Positions 1 to 9,010 of a stretch of DNA of 64,000 nucleotides are shown one piece after another. The notes under the pieces were generated by a model. The model had not been told where the DNA came from, did no database searches, and was given only the letters and a program-made list of their open reading frames with translations. The translations under genes and the position numbers were made by a program. This DNA is from Exiguobacterium marinum DSM 16307 (GTDB taxonomy: Bacteria; Bacillota; Bacilli; Exiguobacteriales; Exiguobacteriaceae): positions 945,662-1,009,661 of the forward strand of contig NZ_KK211189.1 in assembly GCF_000620845.1 (NCBI RefSeq). The letters are read 5' to 3'. The stretch's first letter is position 1. The number at the start of each line of letters is the position of its first letter.

Positions 1-1
1 C

Positions 2-1372
2 AAAATAGGGATTCGAGAGTGGGTGCGCAGTGTCAAAGACTGCGACGCTTTCGTCCTCAGTGCGGACATGCTTTGCTATGGCGGGCTCTTGCCGTCACGT
101 CTTCATCATATGACAGAGACGGACCGTGACGCTTTCATCGAGTGGATGCGGACGCTCCAAAGTGAGACGGATGCACCGCTTTATGTCGCGACGATGATCA
201 TGCGCACACCGAAGTATAGCTCGAATGATGAAGAACCTGACTATTATGGTCAATTCGGAGCCGAAATCTATCGACGTTCCTGGTTACAGGACAGAGAGGG
301 ACGTGACGGTTTGACCGAGATGGAACAGCAGGAACTCGTGACATTGAACGAATTGGTTCCAACAGAACATGTGGAGGATTATGAGGCGAGACGTGCCTTC
401 AACCGATCTATCAACGAAGCGATGATTCAACTCGTTGAGGAAGGTGTCATTGAGCGGTTGTTCATCCCTCAAGACGATAGTGCCGAATATGGCTACACAT
501 CGATTGACCAGACAAACGTATTAAGGCAAATACAAGAACGACGTGTGTTGACGAAGGTTCATATGTATCCTGGAGCGGATGAAGTAGGTGCAACCATGGT
601 CGCCCGAGCCTTTTTGGACCATCAAGGAACACGACCACGGGTGCATCCGATGTGGAGTAGTGTCCTCGGTCCGACGTTAATCCCGATGTATGAGGACCGA
701 CCGTTCATCGAAAGCATGTATGCCCATCTGGACGCGATTGGACTACACCTCGTCGAGACGATAGAAGACGCGGATCTCATGCTCGCCTACAATGTCCCCG
801 GACGTGTGATGCAGGAATCGTGGGATCAAGACGAGCGTGATGTGACGTACACGAGTTTTCGTCACATGCGTCAATTCGTCACCAAGATCGAATCTGCGCT
901 TACGCAAGGGAAACGAGTCATCGTCGCCGACAGTGCCTATGCCAACGGTGGGGATCAAGAGTTGATCATGTGGCTCGATGAGTTGAATATTCTCGAACAG
1001 TTGGACTCTTACAAAGGTTGGAATACGAACGGGAATACGCTCGGGACGACGCTCGCGCAAGGGGTGTTTGCCCAAGTCGGGAAGAGAGAGCGGATTCGTG
1101 AGAACGTCCTGTATCACGTCCTTGACGATTTCGTCTATCAAGCAAAAGTTCGGATGAAGATGACGAATACCGTGTTACCGCAGTATGGGGCGAGCTACTT
1201 CGATTTAAACGAACAGGCAACAGTGATTTCGCAAGAGCGTGACCGTGTGATGACGGAAGTGGCGCGACATGTAATCCGTCATTCTTTCCAAGAAGCATGG
1301 ACAGTCAACACATCGGCACCTTGGAACCGCATGTTTGAATGCCGATTAGAGTTTGGAGGAACAACCCAATGA
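2..1372 (+). CDS. DUF4127 family protein, 5' end cut by the window edge
   Basis: The reading frame is open to the first bases of the window, so the true start lies outside. A GTG at 23 is an internal valine more likely than a start, since coding sequence continues upstream of it. The visible ~456 residues resemble the DUF4127 family (about 500 residues), cytosolic proteins of unproven function often found beside sugar-processing genes. There is no signal peptide or membrane segment in the visible part. It overlaps the next gene, nanE, by four bases (ATGA), so the two are translated together. Family assignment is from overall sequence feel (for example the LLPSRLHH stretch near the visible start) and is moderately sure; biochemical function is unknown. 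Confidence 0.7.
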   Translation, partial: KIGIREWVRSVKDCDAFVLSADMLCYGGLLPSRLHHMTETDRDAFIEWMRTLQSETDAPLYVATMIMRTPKYSSNDEEPDYYGQFGAEIYRRSWLQDREGRDGLTEMEQQELVTLNELVPTEHVEDYEARRAFNRSINEAMIQLVEEGVIERLFIPQDDSAEYGYTSIDQTNVLRQIQERRVLTKVHMYPGADEVGATMVARAFLDHQGTRPRVHPMWSSVLGPTLIPMYEDRPFIESMYAHLDAIGLHLVETIEDADLMLAYNVPGRVMQESWDQDERDVTYTSFRHMRQFVTKIESALTQGKRVIVADSAYANGGDQELIMWLDELNILEQLDSYKGWNTNGNTLGTTLAQGVFAQVGKRERIRENVLYHVLDDFVYQAKVRMKMTNTVLPQYGASYFDLNEQATVISQERDRVMTEVARHVIRHSFQEAWTVNTSAPWNRMFECRLEFGGTTQ

Positions 1373-2061
1373 TTGAACAATTAAGAAGTCAGTTGATCGT
1401 GTCCTGTCAGGCGCTCCCGGATGAACCGCTCCACGGTTCGGCTATCATGGCCCGCATGGCTGTCGCCGCAAAAGAGGGTGGGGCGAGTGGGATTCGTGCG
1501 AACGGCATCGAAGACATTCAAGCGATTCAATCTGTCGTCGATCTACCCATCATCGGCATCATCAAACGGGAATACGATGGTTCGGATGTTTACATCACAC
1601 CGACGCTGGAAGAAGTCGACGCGCTCGTATCGGCAGGTGTCGATTTGATTGCGCTCGATGCGACACATCGAGCGCGTCCGGACGGTTCGACGATTGCCAC
1701 GTTGTTCCCGCTATTAAAAGAGAAGTATCCGAATCAACGCTTCATGGCGGATTGTGCCACACTCGAAGATGCGGTCCGCGCTGAACGGCTAGGGTTCGAT
1801 GTCGTCGCACCGACGCTCTATGGTTATACAGCGGAGACGGTTGGTAAGAAAGTGTATGAAGGTGACTTTCAATTTTTAAGGGAAATGGTGCAGATTGTCT
1901 CGATTCCTGTCATTGCGGAAGGGAATGTGATTACACCGGAGCATGCACGTAGAGTTCTTGAAATCGGGGCGTATGCGGTCGTCGTCGGTGGCGCCATCAC
2001 ACGACCACAGCAGATTGCAAAGCGTTTTGTGGAAGGGATTCACAGCCTGTCACCGAGGTAA
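1369..2061 (+). CDS. nanE: Putative N-acetylmannosamine-6-phosphate 2-epimerase
   Basis: NanE converts ManNAc-6-phosphate to GlcNAc-6-phosphate in sialic acid and amino-sugar catabolism in the cytosol. The 230-residue product is a complete TIM barrel of the family's usual length. Visible motifs are GIRANG near residue 40, IIKREY (catalytic-region lysine), LIALDATHR, FMADCAT, and the phosphate-binding end AEGNV followed by VVVGGAITRP. The start at 1369 is preferred to an upstream in-frame ATG because GGAGG lies at 1356-1360 and the ATGA overlap with the preceding gene is typical of coupling. With DUF4127 upstream and galM downstream it forms the end of a sugar-catabolic operon. Confidence 0.9.
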   Translation: MIEQLRSQLIVSCQALPDEPLHGSAIMARMAVAAKEGGASGIRANGIEDIQAIQSVVDLPIIGIIKREYDGSDVYITPTLEEVDALVSAGVDLIALDATHRARPDGSTIATLFPLLKEKYPNQRFMADCATLEDAVRAERLGFDVVAPTLYGYTAETVGKKVYEGDFQFLREMVQIVSIPVIAEGNVITPEHARRVLEIGAYAVVVGGAITRPQQIAKRFVEGIHSLSPR

Positions 2062-2126
2062 TGGAAGTGTAAGTCGTTCGATATGAGGGAATCGATAGGG
2101 AACGACTTTATAGGATGGGTGATTGG

Positions 2127-3095
2127 ATGAAACAAGCAACGATTCAAAATAGTAACGGCATGACACTATCCGCCATCGACTATGGCTGTGCGATGACGGA
2201 GCTGACGGCCCCGGACCGAGAAGGTAACCTAGAATCGGTCATTTTGAAATACGGGGACGTCTCTCAATACTTAGAAAACCCGATTTATCTTGGATCGGTC
2301 GTCGGGCGAATCGCCGGACGCATCCGAAACGCAGAGATTGATAGTGTCGCCTTGTCCCCAAGCGAGGCGCCTCATCATATCCATGGAGGAGACAAAGGCA
2401 TCACGGCCCGTTACTGGGAGATGGATGCTGAAGAGCGTTGTATCCAGTTTACCTACGTGAGCCCGAATGGGGAGGAAGGATATCCCGGGAATGTCTTCTT
2501 CAAAGTGATTTATGAACTGACGGACGATAATGAGCTGATTGTCACAATGACGGCGGAGACGGACGAACTGACATGGGTCAACCTGAATCATCACAACTAC
2601 TTCAATCTCGGCGGACGATCGACCATCCATGACCATATGCTGACGCTACCAGCGGATTCGGTCGGGGTGCTCGATGCAGAATCGTTGCCGACAGGAGAGT
2701 TGCGAGACGTGAGCGGGACGCCGTTTGACTTCCGAGATAAGAAAGCGGTCCGAGAAGCGCTCGAGTCTGGAGACGAGGCGATTGAGCGTGCTGATGGACT
2801 CGATCATCCTTTCATCTTGAAGGATGAACCGATCCGATTGCATGACCCGGTGAGCGGACGGACAATGACAATCGAGACGAATCAACCCGTCATGGTCGTC
2901 TATACGGGCAACTTTCTCAGTGAAGCGACGCCGGTGACGCTTGATGGTCGACAAAAACATAGCGCGATTTGTCTCGAGGCACAGGCGTTCCCGGACGCTC
3001 CGAACCATCCACACATCGCGACCTCGATCGAACTGAAACCGGGTGAATTGTATCATTCGCGAACGGTGTATCGGTTTTCAGCGAGTTCACATTAA
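2127..3095 (+). CDS. galM: Aldose 1-epimerase (mutarotase), GalM family
   Basis: The enzyme interconverts alpha and beta anomers of aldoses such as galactose or glucose. The ~322-residue protein shows the family signatures: HIHGGDKGI (first histidine), NLNHHNYFNLGG (catalytic histidine region) and CLEAQAFPDAPNH (catalytic glutamate). Start: an ATG at 2115 is also in frame, but the GGGTGAT stretch at 2117-2123 fits a ribosome site for the ATG at 2127, and nothing suitable precedes 2115. A 53-75 base gap separates it from nanE, so it probably belongs to the same transcript, which ends at the hairpin just after the stop codon. Substrate specificity cannot be read from the sequence. Confidence 0.88.
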   Translation: MKQATIQNSNGMTLSAIDYGCAMTELTAPDREGNLESVILKYGDVSQYLENPIYLGSVVGRIAGRIRNAEIDSVALSPSEAPHHIHGGDKGITARYWEMDAEERCIQFTYVSPNGEEGYPGNVFFKVIYELTDDNELIVTMTAETDELTWVNLNHHNYFNLGGRSTIHDHMLTLPADSVGVLDAESLPTGELRDVSGTPFDFRDKKAVREALESGDEAIERADGLDHPFILKDEPIRLHDPVSGRTMTIETNQPVMVVYTGNFLSEATPVTLDGRQKHSAICLEAQAFPDAPNHPHIATSIELKPGELYHSRTVYRFSASSH

Positions 3096-3131
3096 AAAAC
3101 ACATCCGATTCGACAATCGGATGTGTTTTTA
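3093..3131. terminator. Bidirectional terminator between galM and the yda-like operon
   Basis: The arms ACACATCCGATT and AATCGGATGTGT enclose the loop CGAC and are flanked by A6 on the left and T5 on the right, so the hairpin works on both strands. Pairing continues further out through TTCACATT and AATGTGAA. It serves the convergent genes on either side. Confidence 0.9.
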
Positions 3132-3171
3132 ATGTGAACTTTCTGGCTTTTTGAGCATGTAGACGCATCGG

Positions 3172-5208
3172 TTATTTCTTTTTGTTGCGACGTAGATAGA
3201 AAAGGATTGCGACAATGAGGGCAATCAATGCGATGAATCCGACGAAATACCAAGTCGGGTTCATCGAAGTAGACTCGTTAGACGTGACATCTCCTTCTGC
3301 TTGCTCACTTTGGATACTCGCACTATTCGTAAAAACTGCGCCATTCTGATTTTTTACCGCTACACTAAACGTCTCACTCGGAAAAGCAAGTGTTTGAATG
3401 AGGGTTGAATCGATCGTATCGTTCGTTGACACAACAATCATTGCCTTATCCTCGTTCCAAGGAGAAGGTTGAATCCATGCATATTCAGAAGACGTCTCTG
3501 GAACGAATCCATACTGCGATAAATCCACTTGATTGTCTTTTGTGACGAGCCAGCTCTCTTTCTGCTCGTTGAAGAGGGGACTTTGCTCCGGATCTCCGAT
3601 ATAGATGATCGAGCGGTTAGAGACCGTCTCCTCGGTCACGTCTTTGGCCCGAATAAACTCGACTTGTTGCGTTAAAGGTGTGACCGGTAAACCACTCATC
3701 ACGCCAACCATGTTTTGCAAAGTTTGTGCATTCGATTCGTCCGGGATCACGAACACAACACCAGGATCAGTCGAAAACAGACTGGCCATATTCGAGAAAA
3801 CCTTGTTATTTGCTTCTCCACTTCCTTTTGGCAATGTCAGCTGACTGTCACTCGAGATGAAAATCCAGCGATCTAAATCACTCTCGTTACATGGCGCTTC
3901 AGAACGAAGACCGTTCGCTTCAAACGATACATCTAAAAACGTATCTTTTTGAAGTGTCGATGCATCGATTTGAATCGTATATTGCTGCCATTCTTGATCA
4001 TCCTCTAAAGGCGAGAGCGGGATGGAGTGTGGGGTGCCGTTCACCCATGCAATCAACTCCGGAGACACGTCATTGTTCTGCTCAGACGTTACGTACGCCG
4101 ATGTCTTGAAACGGACCTCCATCTCCACGGTGGATTGCCGATCGATGACTGGCAACGGATAAAAGTAGTTTTGACTGACGGCTTGGGTCCCGCTCAACAT
4201 AAAGTCAGAGGCTCCGAGTGTACGTAAATCAATCGTGTCACCACTTTTTTGAACGGAAGGTGCACTTGATAGGGCGAGTTGACTCCCGTTCAGCTGTTGT
4301 CGCTGCGTCGTGATGAGAAGATGGTCCACCGTCCCTTCGAAGGAAGCCGCATCTTCTGCGAGGACGAACATCGCATCGACGGCCGTATCGTCGCTGACGA
4401 TTCGAGCTTGCTCAAACAAGACATCCTCACCTTCAGGGAGGGTCTCTAGTTCCTCGATTAACGTTTGGACGGGACCGGTGAACGAATCCGTCTGACCGAC
4501 GAACACGTACCGTCCATCCAATGTTTTCAATTGTCCTTCATATTGAAGCGATACGTTATTCGGGTTGGCTGCGTCCCCTTGTAGCTGTCGGAACAGAAGA
4601 AGTCCCGCTTCTAAAGACATCGTGTCCGGTGAGTCCGGGAGTACGATTGTCAACTTCTGGTTGGTCGTTTGAATAAAGGGGTTCGGATAATCATTTAAAG
4701 TGAGTTCGACTTTGCTTCCGATTGAAAGAAAGCTTGATGGAAGGACCGTCAGCCAACTTCCCGATGTGTTTCCGGTATCACACATGCGCCCTTCAATCAC
4801 GCCCGTGAAGCGCACGGTGACTTCATGTGTCCCTTTCGTCAAGTGCTCGTCTTGAAGTGGTACACGTACGTTACCTTGCGAGGACTCCTTGGATAATGCG
4901 ACTGACTTAAGCGGTTCACCATCGATATCGATGGTGAGTGCCGACGGGGGAATCAACAGTTCAGAGTGCGCCCAGTCGACGGATACGTATTTTGAGGAAG
5001 CCGCTTTCTCATCTCCGAGCATGGTATATGTGTACGTTCGAGAAGACGTTTCACCAGGCAATACATCATCTCCGGTCGTCAATAAGCGTTCTCCCACATC
5101 GCTTGCGGAATCGATGGGTAGTGAGGAGCGAAGCTCTGTTGCAGCTTGTACTGAAAAAGTTGAGAAAATCAAGAATACGGTCAATAAGTAGAGTGTAATT
5201 TTTTTCAT
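3172..5208 (-). CDS. ydaN: BcsB-like exopolysaccharide synthase accessory protein (YdaN-like)
   Basis: 678 residues with a signal peptide (residues 1-22, ending AQAA-like), a long extracytoplasmic region, and a single C-terminal membrane helix (about 651-672) followed by RRNKKK. This is the layout of BcsB, the membrane-anchored carbohydrate-binding partner of the BcsA cellulose synthase, and of B. subtilis YdaN. It probably receives or guides the polysaccharide made by the GT2 synthase encoded immediately upstream (13 bases apart). It is the last gene of the five-gene operon whose order matches ydaJKLMN. The polymer is unknown; in B. subtilis the yda product is also poorly defined. The identification rests on domain layout and gene order. 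Confidence 0.82.
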   Translation of the reverse strand: MKKITLYLLTVFLIFSTFSVQAATELRSSLPIDSASDVGERLLTTGDDVLPGETSSRTYTYTMLGDEKAASSKYVSVDWAHSELLIPPSALTIDIDGEPLKSVALSKESSQGNVRVPLQDEHLTKGTHEVTVRFTGVIEGRMCDTGNTSGSWLTVLPSSFLSIGSKVELTLNDYPNPFIQTTNQKLTIVLPDSPDTMSLEAGLLLFRQLQGDAANPNNVSLQYEGQLKTLDGRYVFVGQTDSFTGPVQTLIEELETLPEGEDVLFEQARIVSDDTAVDAMFVLAEDAASFEGTVDHLLITTQRQQLNGSQLALSSAPSVQKSGDTIDLRTLGASDFMLSGTQAVSQNYFYPLPVIDRQSTVEMEVRFKTSAYVTSEQNNDVSPELIAWVNGTPHSIPLSPLEDDQEWQQYTIQIDASTLQKDTFLDVSFEANGLRSEAPCNESDLDRWIFISSDSQLTLPKGSGEANNKVFSNMASLFSTDPGVVFVIPDESNAQTLQNMVGVMSGLPVTPLTQQVEFIRAKDVTEETVSNRSIIYIGDPEQSPLFNEQKESWLVTKDNQVDLSQYGFVPETSSEYAWIQPSPWNEDKAMIVVSTNDTIDSTLIQTLAFPSETFSVAVKNQNGAVFTNSASIQSEQAEGDVTSNESTSMNPTWYFVGFIALIALIVAILFYLRRNKKK

Positions 5209-5221
5209 AATATCCTCCCCT

Positions 5222-6469
5222 TCATTCGAATCGGTCTGTTTTGTACCATCTCACTTCTTGATTAAACAAGACGCGTTTGATCTCGAGATAAAGCGAGTAG
5301 ATGACGAGTAAAATCCATAACTGGCTGTACGTGAAGTACATCAGAATGACAGTGAAGAAGTTTGGAATGTTAAATTCAGAACGCTCGATACTCAGTGTCA
5401 CAAATACTTCCGTCACAAAGAGAAGGAATGCAAGAACCCATAAAACCAAAGTGATGTTTCCTACCTCGAGACCGATGTCGAAAAACAAATTGATGATAAA
5501 TAAACCATTCGATAAGATGACCCCAAAGAAAAACAAGAAGTAGGTGAAGAAAAAGTAAATGATGTCGAAGACGATTTTCTTTCGTTTCAACGAGAACAAT
5601 TGACGCATAAATTTGAGGACGACGTATTGATTCCCACGTGCCCAACGCGTTCGTTGTTTCCACCATACTTTTAGCGTCTGTGGCTCTTGTTCCCATGTGA
5701 TTGCGGCCGGGAAAAAGCGGATATGCCACCCGAGTTCGTACACACGAACCGTCAATTCAGTGTCCTCCGCGAGTGCCGCTTCGTCCCATCCCCCAAGTTC
5801 TTCGATAATAGTACGGCGTATGGCGAAGTTTGTCCCAGGAATAGTGGAGATGTTGAACCATTTCCACCTGCCTGCCTGTGCCATCCATTGGAAGCAAATC
5901 GTTTCAATGTTAATAAAACGGGTCAATAAAGTCTCATATGCATTCGTCACTCGGAATTTTCCGACGACGGCCCCCGCATCCGGGTCGTTGACAAGTCCCA
6001 TCACGAGGTGATACACACCATCCTTTTCGGGTGTGTTATCCGCATCATATATGACGAGAACATCACCGGTCGATTGGGTCAATCCATAGTTTAAAGCAGA
6101 GGACTTTCCTTTTCCTGCGTAATCCGGTGTTGTTTGGACGACATGGATAAATGAGAATTTTTCTGCGAACGTTTGGGCGATTTCACCAGTGCGGTCAGAT
6201 GAGTTGTCATTGATCAAAATAACCTCAAGTTTATCGTGTGGGTAGTTGATTCGAGACATTGCCCGAAGCGTAGCGGCGACGACAACCGCTTCATTATGGG
6301 CGGGAATTAGGACCGAGACTTTTGGCAAGTTCTTCATGTTCTTCGACCATTCAGGGATTGGATTACGAAATGTCATGTAATGCCAAAATCCACCCTGCAT
6401 TAAAAACATATGGTATAGAAGCATCGTCCAAATCATGACGAGCGAAAATAGGAATAAGAGATTTGCCAT
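5222..6469 (-). CDS. ydaM: Membrane GT2 polysaccharide synthase (YdaM-like)
   Basis: 415 residues: one N-terminal membrane helix (about 3-23), a cytosolic GT-A domain, then three to four C-terminal helices. Processive family 2 glycosyltransferase motifs are all visible: VSVLIPAHNE at 51-60, DAD at 142-144 (metal and nucleotide binding), AED at 234-236 (catalytic base) and QRTRW at 272-276 (acceptor/product binding). Unlike BcsA it has no C-terminal PilZ domain, so c-di-GMP control must come from another subunit, plausibly the degenerate GGDEF protein two genes upstream. It starts two bases after the stop of the DUF2334 gene. The donor sugar and polymer cannot be deduced. Confidence 0.87.
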   Translation of the reverse strand: MANLLFLFSLVMIWTMLLYHMFLMQGGFWHYMTFRNPIPEWSKNMKNLPKVSVLIPAHNEAVVVAATLRAMSRINYPHDKLEVILINDNSSDRTGEIAQTFAEKFSFIHVVQTTPDYAGKGKSSALNYGLTQSTGDVLVIYDADNTPEKDGVYHLVMGLVNDPDAGAVVGKFRVTNAYETLLTRFINIETICFQWMAQAGRWKWFNISTIPGTNFAIRRTIIEELGGWDEAALAEDTELTVRVYELGWHIRFFPAAITWEQEPQTLKVWWKQRTRWARGNQYVVLKFMRQLFSLKRKKIVFDIIYFFFTYFLFFFGVILSNGLFIINLFFDIGLEVGNITLVLWVLAFLLFVTEVFVTLSIERSEFNIPNFFTVILMYFTYSQLWILLVIYSLYLEIKRVLFNQEVRWYKTDRFE

Positions 6470-6471
6470 GA

Positions 6472-8163
6472 TTATCCACGCTCCTTAAATAATCGTTTTT
6501 TGCGCTGTCCCCGCAGGTAGAGTGTATATAACAAAAATGTCAGGACAGCGACGAACGTGATGAGGGCAAGGACTAAGAGCGCTCGTTCAAGAAATGAGGT
6601 CGGGGCGTACAGGCTCAACTGACTCATTACGCGAGAACGGTCGTCTTGCAGTGTAAGATCGCCGTTTGTAGCTGTGATGGAGACATTTTCTGTACGAACC
6701 CATTCATTTTGCTCACGTAAGTCAAGCCAGCGAAAGTCGGGTGTGGACTCCATCATGTTGACGAGGTCCGATAAATGTTCTGTTCCGAGATAAGGGTGAT
6801 AAAAACCGCCAATCATCGAATCACGTACAATCATCAGTTCGTCACGCGCGCGACGCATTTCGTCGACCGGTCTTGGAAGGTCGGTTCGAACGTATCCAAT
6901 TGTTTCTGGGTATAAGGTCATTCCATGTAGAAGCGACGGTTTAGCAATATAAGGAGTCGAGCCCATAACTTCCCAATTTGTGTTACTAAATTGTACTTGT
7001 CCAAATATATTAGAAAAATAATTCGATGTTAAGGCATATCCTGAATGTGACATCGTGTAGTGTGGTGCTTCAAATCCTAGAGGCTTAAGGTCGAGTGACA
7101 CAAGCTTATGAATCGAGTTCGTTAATTTTGACTGCATATAAGCCGTTTCTCCCTCTAATAACGTCGTTACGTATTCAGTATAATCACGATTGTTACTGAA
7201 CGCTTCACGTTTTTTTAGAAGGGGAGGCGTTTCATTCGAAGGAACGAGTACCGGCTGATTGTTCTCGACATCCCAAAACTCAAATCCTTCTCCTGTTTCT
7301 GAAGAACGATATTGATGAGTATAGCCATGTGAGATGACGGAAGCACCACGTTTTTCAAGACTTTGAATAACATCAAGCAGTTCTGGACGGTCGGTATAGT
7401 GAACAAGTTGCTCACTCCCTGGTTCGGCATACACTGTAATTACCGCTAACAGAATTGGTACGTCTCGGTCTAACAGATAGTTCCCTACCTCTTCAAGGAG
7501 TTTTGGATCTGTGCTCGGATTAATATCTTCTAGTCGAAGATACCCAAGATGCTCATTTGATGATTCGACTTTAAAAAAGTCAAATAGGCTATCCGCTACG
7601 AGTAAAGAAGAACGGTTCAATAAATTGTGAATTCCTGAATAAAAATGGTCATCTGTTTGAACGATGACCGCTTGTTTTTTATCATTGTGCATCGAACTTG
7701 CGTGCACAATTGAAGCTGGGTCATCTACAGTCAGGATTGAGTCAGCTGATTCGAAAGTTAAAAAATGGTCGGTACGCGCTTGATGGAATTTGGAGACTCC
7801 TTGTTTCGTTGTTGTTTCTAGTTTGTTAAAGATATCAAGTTGATTCACGTTATAGCCGATTCCATACAATGGAGAGTCTAACTGGTTAATTCGCTCACGA
7901 GTTGATTCAGGAATTGTCGCAGGATTTGCACCGAAGTAAAATAAGTGAGTTGTCCCACTAAACGATTCTTTTAATACTTCAGTGTCGCGAAGGATGTCGA
8001 TTTTCTCCGAAAAGTGGGAAATCAGAGCATCCAATTTGTAGACTTCTGGTGGAATATCATTTGTTTCTGAACTAAAAACGATTGTAACGCTCGGTTCTTT
8101 TGCAAAAGAAATTTGTGGGATACCAACTAAGACAAGAATGAGAATAATCATTTTATAACGCAT
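6472..8163 (-). CDS. ydaL: DUF2334 protein with signal peptide and C-terminal helix (YdaL-like)
   Basis: 563 residues: signal peptide (1-21, ending ISFAK), an extracellular region, and a C-terminal membrane helix followed by a basic tail. The middle carries the DUF2334 domain, related to polysaccharide deacetylases, with LRLEDINP and the SHGYTHQYRSSETGE stretch, which resemble the metal-site segments of that fold. A role in modifying the nascent exopolysaccharide outside the membrane is inferred; whether it really deacetylates is unproven. It overlaps the start region of the operon's GGDEF gene stop by 11 bases and is followed two bases later by the synthase gene, so expression is tightly coupled. 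Confidence 0.8.
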   Translation of the reverse strand: MRYKMIILILVLVGIPQISFAKEPSVTIVFSSETNDIPPEVYKLDALISHFSEKIDILRDTEVLKESFSGTTHLFYFGANPATIPESTRERINQLDSPLYGIGYNVNQLDIFNKLETTTKQGVSKFHQARTDHFLTFESADSILTVDDPASIVHASSMHNDKKQAVIVQTDDHFYSGIHNLLNRSSLLVADSLFDFFKVESSNEHLGYLRLEDINPSTDPKLLEEVGNYLLDRDVPILLAVITVYAEPGSEQLVHYTDRPELLDVIQSLEKRGASVISHGYTHQYRSSETGEGFEFWDVENNQPVLVPSNETPPLLKKREAFSNNRDYTEYVTTLLEGETAYMQSKLTNSIHKLVSLDLKPLGFEAPHYTMSHSGYALTSNYFSNIFGQVQFSNTNWEVMGSTPYIAKPSLLHGMTLYPETIGYVRTDLPRPVDEMRRARDELMIVRDSMIGGFYHPYLGTEHLSDLVNMMESTPDFRWLDLREQNEWVRTENVSITATNGDLTLQDDRSRVMSQLSLYAPTSFLERALLVLALITFVAVLTFLLYTLYLRGQRKKRLFKERG

Positions 8164-9010
8164 AACTCTTCAACTCATTTCTCAATAATCCGAGGACGTC
8201 ATCAGGTGATTCGATCTTTGCTTCTTTTGTGACGGTGTAGTGGGCGATATGGTTCGTGAAGGATACCTTTTTGCCGTTTGACAGCTCGTAGTCCCCAATC
8301 AATTGTCGGAAGCGATTCAAAATGATAATCATATCCGATTCAGAAGCATAAGGTAGAATGAGCGCGAACTCTTCCGTGGACAATCGAAATTTTTTATCGG
8401 TCGTTCGTGTCGATTGGTGAAGACGTTCACTAAAAAATGTTAAAAAACGTGTTGCTTCCTCATTTCCATAGAGTCGTATAAATTCTGTGAAGTAGTCGAT
8501 TTGATAGAGCAGGACGGTGAATGATTCTCCGTGACGGTTTGTACGATTGATTTCCAACTGAAGTTCAAGTTCAAAACGTTCTTTATTGTCAAGTCCCGTC
8601 TCCTCATCGATTGATACGAGTCGTCTGACCTTCTCCTGTAATGAAAGGTTTAATCGGTTTAATTGATTGATTCGTGCATAAATACTTCCGCTTAAAATGA
8701 CAAAAACAATCAACCAGACACCAAACTGTAAGAGGGTGGCTTCTGAGAACAAAAACATTTGGTCGGTAGGTCGGAAAAATAGGTTCCAAAAGTACAGGCT
8801 TCCGAATAAAAATAAAATTACCAGGGCCGTGAATAATCCTGCACGCATCCCTGCAAACAAGCTAATAAACAAAGCTAAAGCAATTAGTAAAGACCCTTCA
8901 ATCGTTACATTTCCTAGGTCCGGCATGTACAGTAGAAATAGAACGGCAGCGATCAACAAAAGTCCAATTTGTAAACTGACTAAACTTGTTTTACGGAATG
9001 AGGTATCCAT
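8153..9010 (-). CDS. ydaK: Membrane degenerate GGDEF protein, likely c-di-GMP receptor (YdaK-like)
   Basis: 285 residues with about four N-terminal membrane helices (12-110), a short coiled segment, and a GGDEF-fold domain (about 130-280). The signature GGDEF is replaced by STEEF at 211-215, so it should not make c-di-GMP. The inhibitory-site motif RxxD is kept as RTTD at 202-205, exactly five residues before the signature, which is the spacing used for c-di-GMP binding. B. subtilis YdaK, also catalytically dead, is a known c-di-GMP receptor for its operon. The inferred role is to sense c-di-GMP and switch on the synthase. It overlaps the lipoprotein gene upstream by 20 bases. Confidence 0.82.
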   Translation of the reverse strand: MDTSFRKTSLVSLQIGLLLIAAVLFLLYMPDLGNVTIEGSLLIALALFISLFAGMRAGLFTALVILFLFGSLYFWNLFFRPTDQMFLFSEATLLQFGVWLIVFVILSGSIYARINQLNRLNLSLQEKVRRLVSIDEETGLDNKERFELELQLEINRTNRHGESFTVLLYQIDYFTEFIRLYGNEEATRFLTFFSERLHQSTRTTDKKFRLSTEEFALILPYASESDMIIILNRFRQLIGDYELSNGKKVSFTNHIAHYTVTKEAKIESPDDVLGLLRNELKSYAL